Origin: an uncultured Flavobacterium sp.
GTDB lineage: Bacteria > Bacteroidota > Bacteroidia > Flavobacteriales > Flavobacteriaceae
DNA: 17,198 bases
Direction: 5' to 3'
NCBI RefSeq assembly: GCF_937967675.1
Contig: NZ_CALBSN010000058.1
Location: forward strand, 1-17,198
In this document: in pieces, positions 14,877 to 17,198 of the stretch
Position numbering within the stretch: position 1 is the stretch's first letter
Layout: each line of letters begins with the position of its first letter
Program-made: the position numbers and the translations under genes
The notes under the pieces: model-generated
The model's database searches: none
What the model was told of the DNA's origin: nothing
What the model saw: only the letters and a program-made list of their open reading frames with translations

Positions 14877-16103
14877 TTATACGAGTTGTTTAAGAGCAAT
14901 TTCAAAAGCAGTAGCACTAATATTCTTTTTATCAGAATTGATAGCATGAGCATTTTGAATTGCATTTTTGATTCTATTTGAAGTATCTGAGAAAATAGCT
15001 TCATCTGTCATTTGTACTTTTTTCTCCATGAAATAAGCAAAAACTCTAGCCATTCCACAGTTAGCAATGAAGTCAGGAATTAAGCTTACTTTTTTATCTG
15101 TTTCTTCCATAATTGGACCAAAGAAGATTTCTTTATCAGCAAACGGAACATTGGCACCACTTGAAATCACTTCTAATCCAGAAGCTACCATTTTATCAAC
15201 TTGTTCTTTTGTAACCAATCTGGATGCTGCACAAGGCGCAAAAACCTGAGCTCCAATTGACCAAATTTTATCATTGATCTCAGCAAAAGGTATCATATTA
15301 TCGGCCACCAATTTGTTTCCATCTTTTTTAAGGAATAAATCTCTAATTTCTTCGAATGAAAATCCATTCTCATTAATAACACCACCATCTCTATCAATGA
15401 TTCCAACCACTTTTGCTCCCATTTGAGCTAAATAAAAAGCAGCTGCCGAACCTACGTTTCCAAAACCTTGAACTATAGCCTTTTTACCAACAATTGTTCC
15501 TCCATAAATGTCATAATAATGACGCGCCGCTTCGGCAACACCATAACCCGTTATCATATCGGCTATTGTATATTTTCTATTAACATCTGGAGAGAAATTT
15601 GGGTTTTCAATAACTTTAATAACTCCTTGACGTAATTGTCCAATTCTGTTGATTTTATCAGCTTCTGTTGGTTTAAAGTGACCATTAAAAACACCTTCTT
15701 GCGGATGCCAAACACCGCAATCTTCAGTCATAGGAATAACCTCATGAATCTCATCCACATTTAAATCACCACCAGTTCCGTAATAATTCTTCAATAATGG
15801 AGAAACGGCTTTATACCATCTTTCTAAAACTCCTTTTTTTCTTGGATCGTTTGGGTCAAAATTAATTCCTGATTTAGCACCACCAATTGCTGGTCCTGAA
15901 ACTGAAAACTTAACCTCCATAGTCTTTGCCAATGAAAGCACTTCATTCATATCTAATCCCTTACGCATACGAGTTCCTCCTCCTGCAGCACCACCTCGTA
16001 ACGAGTTGATTACCGTCCATCCTTCTGCCTCAGTTTCAGAGTCTTTCCAATTAAATACTATTTCTGGCTGTTTGTCTTCAAATTTCTTTAATAAATCTTT
16101 CAT
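14877..16103 (-). CDS. Glu/Leu/Phe/Val dehydrogenase, probably NAD-dependent glutamate dehydrogenase
   Basis: Members of this family oxidatively deaminate an amino acid, usually glutamate, to the 2-oxo acid and ammonia with a nicotinamide cofactor. The protein is 408 residues from the ATG at 16103. The N-terminal catalytic domain has GGAAGGGTRMR (37-47), the lysine-bearing GGAKSGI (74-80, K77) and GGDLNVDE (111-118). The C-terminal Rossmann domain carries GFGNVG (213-218) and an aspartate at the end of the second strand (D237 in IIDRDGG), which favours NAD over NADP. An in-frame TTG upstream at 16130 is part of the promoter -7 element, so it is not the start. The length matches short-form dehydrogenases (about 410-430). 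Substrate specificity among Glu, Leu, Phe and Val is not settled by sequence. nhaD follows 11 bp behind it. Confidence 0.9.
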   Translation of the reverse strand: MKDLLKKFEDKQPEIVFNWKDSETEAEGWTVINSLRGGAAGGGTRMRKGLDMNEVLSLAKTMEVKFSVSGPAIGGAKSGINFDPNDPRKKGVLERWYKAVSPLLKNYYGTGGDLNVDEIHEVIPMTEDCGVWHPQEGVFNGHFKPTEADKINRIGQLRQGVIKVIENPNFSPDVNRKYTIADMITGYGVAEAARHYYDIYGGTIVGKKAIVQGFGNVGSAAAFYLAQMGAKVVGIIDRDGGVINENGFSFEEIRDLFLKKDGNKLVADNMIPFAEINDKIWSIGAQVFAPCAASRLVTKEQVDKMVASGLEVISSGANVPFADKEIFFGPIMEETDKKVSLIPDFIANCGMARVFAYFMEKKVQMTDEAIFSDTSNRIKNAIQNAHAINSDKKNISATAFEIALKQLV

Positions 16104-16127
16104 TGTGTTGATTAAATTTTTGTTATA

Positions 16128-16157
16128 CAAATATACGGAATATGGCTTGAGAGCTAA
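16128..16157 (-). promoter_or_regulatory. Promoter of the dehydrogenase (and possibly the nhaD-exbBD-tonB-folC run)
   Basis: On the minus strand TATATTTG (16135-16128) matches the Bacteroidota -7 consensus fully, and TTA (16157-16155) lies 19 bases upstream, one base off TTG. Initiation near 16121 would give a leader of about 18 bases to the ATG at 16103. It lies in the 84-bp gap after anmK. Confidence 0.65.
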
Positions 16158-16187
16158 AGTTTAAAAAGTTTTTTTTTTGAATAATTA

Positions 16188-17198
16188 TTACTTTTTTAAA
16201 TAAATTTTACCCGAAGAATGGTCATATGAAGCACCTGTTACAGAAGCTAAAACATTAATGTCATTTCTTAATCGTAAAACACCTAAAAATCCAAAAATCA
16301 GTGCTTCTTTAAATTGTATAGTTTTATCATCTGGAATTACCAACTCTGTTGTAGGTAAATAATTACGTAATCTCTCAATTAAAAATCGATTATAAGCGCC
16401 TCCTCCTGTTATAAATAATTTTGCATTTGGTTTTGAGCAAATATTTGCAATTTGAATAGCAATATGTTCTACAAAAGTGCAAAGTTTATCTTTTACATCA
16501 ATTGAATACGAGTTCATTAAAGGAAAAATTTTCGCGTTTACAAATTCCATTCCCAATGATTTTGGATAAGGCAAAGCATAGAATTCCAAATCATTCAATT
16601 GTTGCAATAAATCTTGATTTATGTTTCCAGATTTTGCAAAATTCCCAGCATCGTCATACGGAAAGCCTAATTCATTTGCATAGGAATTTAAAACGGTATT
16701 CACAGGCGAAATATCAAACGCAATTCTGTTACCATTTTCATTAAAGGAAACATTCGAAAATCCACCTAAGTTCAAACAATAATCATATTCCGAAAAAAGT
16801 AGTTCATCACCAATTGGAACCAAAGGTGCACCTTGACCTCCTAATTGTACATCTTGAACTCTAAAATCACAAACAATTGTTTGATTCAACAAATCTTGAA
16901 TCAAAGGAAGATTACCAATTTGAAGTGTAAATCCGTTCTGAGGTTGGTGCAAAATTGTATGACCATGACTACAAACAGCATCGATTTGGGTCAGCTGATG
17001 CTTGGAAATAAATTCAGAAATTATCGAAGCTAAAAGTTTTGTATAAGTGACATTCAATTCTTCTAATTCTGACTTTCTAAAATGAATCGCATTTTTCAAT
17101 TTATTAATCCATTCTTCCGAATACGAAATGGTTTCGGATTGATAAATTTCAAACGTCCAACGACCTGAATTATTGAATTTTATGTACGCCAAATCGAC
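16188..17198 (-). CDS. anmK: Anhydro-N-acetylmuramic acid kinase (5' end cut by window)
   Basis: AnmK opens and phosphorylates 1,6-anhydro-MurNAc to MurNAc-6-phosphate during cell-wall recycling. The visible 336 residues lack the N-terminus. The frame is open to the window edge and begins VDLAYIKF, which corresponds to the end of the SGTSLDGVD ATP-binding motif, so roughly 15-25 residues lie outside; the TTG at 17192 is an internal leucine codon. Recognisable elements, numbered from the first visible residue, are SHGHT (78-82), DFR with the likely catalytic aspartate D111, GGQGAPLVP (120-128), LNLGGFSNVSF (142-152) and ITGGGAYN (263-270). These match the ASKHA-fold AnmK family. It precedes the dehydrogenase unit on the same strand, but an independent promoter follows it. 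No obvious terminator was seen, only A/T runs (16162-16178). Confidence 0.93.
   Translation of the reverse strand, partial: VDLAYIKFNNSGRWTFEIYQSETISYSEEWINKLKNAIHFRKSELEELNVTYTKLLASIISEFISKHQLTQIDAVCSHGHTILHQPQNGFTLQIGNLPLIQDLLNQTIVCDFRVQDVQLGGQGAPLVPIGDELLFSEYDYCLNLGGFSNVSFNENGNRIAFDISPVNTVLNSYANELGFPYDDAGNFAKSGNINQDLLQQLNDLEFYALPYPKSLGMEFVNAKIFPLMNSYSIDVKDKLCTFVEHIAIQIANICSKPNAKLFITGGGAYNRFLIERLRNYLPTTELVIPDDKTIQFKEALIFGFLGVLRLRNDINVLASVTGASYDHSSGKIYLKK

Noticed and set aside
1..17198. Mobile elements, CRISPR arrays, phage genes, defence or toxin-antitoxin modules
   Set aside because: No transposase, integrase, regular direct repeats, target-site duplications or unexplained gene cargo were seen; although a tRNA gene is present, no repeated copy of its 3' end was noticed.

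Overview
The window reads as ordinary core chromosome of an AT-rich gliding member of the Bacteroidota, most probably a Flavobacterium or close relative in the Flavobacteriaceae. Three things point there: the gliding and type IX secretion (T9SS) genes gldJ, porU and porV; several promoters of the Bacteroidota form TTG-N19-TAnnTTTG; and start codons that lack Shine-Dalgarno sequences. Two genes, gldJ and murF, lie on the plus strand; everything else is on the minus strand. No mobile element, CRISPR array, prophage or island of foreign composition was seen.

Left block (1-6831, minus strand, transcribed right to left): porU (T9SS sortase), porV (outer-membrane attachment-complex protein), cdd (cytidine deaminase) and pdhA (pyruvate dehydrogenase E1 alpha). 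porV has a full-consensus promoter of its own overlapping the 3' end of porU. The porU-porV unit ends in a strong intrinsic terminator that finishes only 8 bases before the cdd start codon, so cdd appears to sit directly behind a terminator.

Centre (6832-10210): a 212-bp divergent region separates porU from gldJ. gldJ (gliding lipoprotein with an FGE-sulfatase-like domain) ends in a terminator and is followed by murF (last cytoplasmic step of the peptidoglycan precursor). A bidirectional terminator then separates murF from a convergent tRNA-Val(UAC) gene, which has a perfect promoter upstream. GldJ, PorU and PorV belong to the same machinery: PorV and PorU receive and process secreted proteins at the outer membrane, and GldJ is needed for gliding and for stability of the secretion/motility core.

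Right block (10291-17198, minus strand): anmK (cell-wall recycling kinase, 5' end cut by the window), then a closely packed series of a Glu/Leu/Phe/Val dehydrogenase, nhaD (Na+/H+ antiporter), exbB, exbD, tonB and folC. Gaps are -1 to 51 bp with no terminator seen, so the six genes may be read from one promoter in front of the dehydrogenase. If so, nitrogen/redox metabolism, sodium/proton exchange, proton-motive-force-driven outer-membrane energisation and folate polyglutamylation would share a transcript.

I did not find a convincing new biological system. The observations most worth checking are the terminator abutting cdd, the internal porV promoter, a perfect EF-hand/dockerin-type loop inside PorV, and the possible six-gene ion/proton operon.
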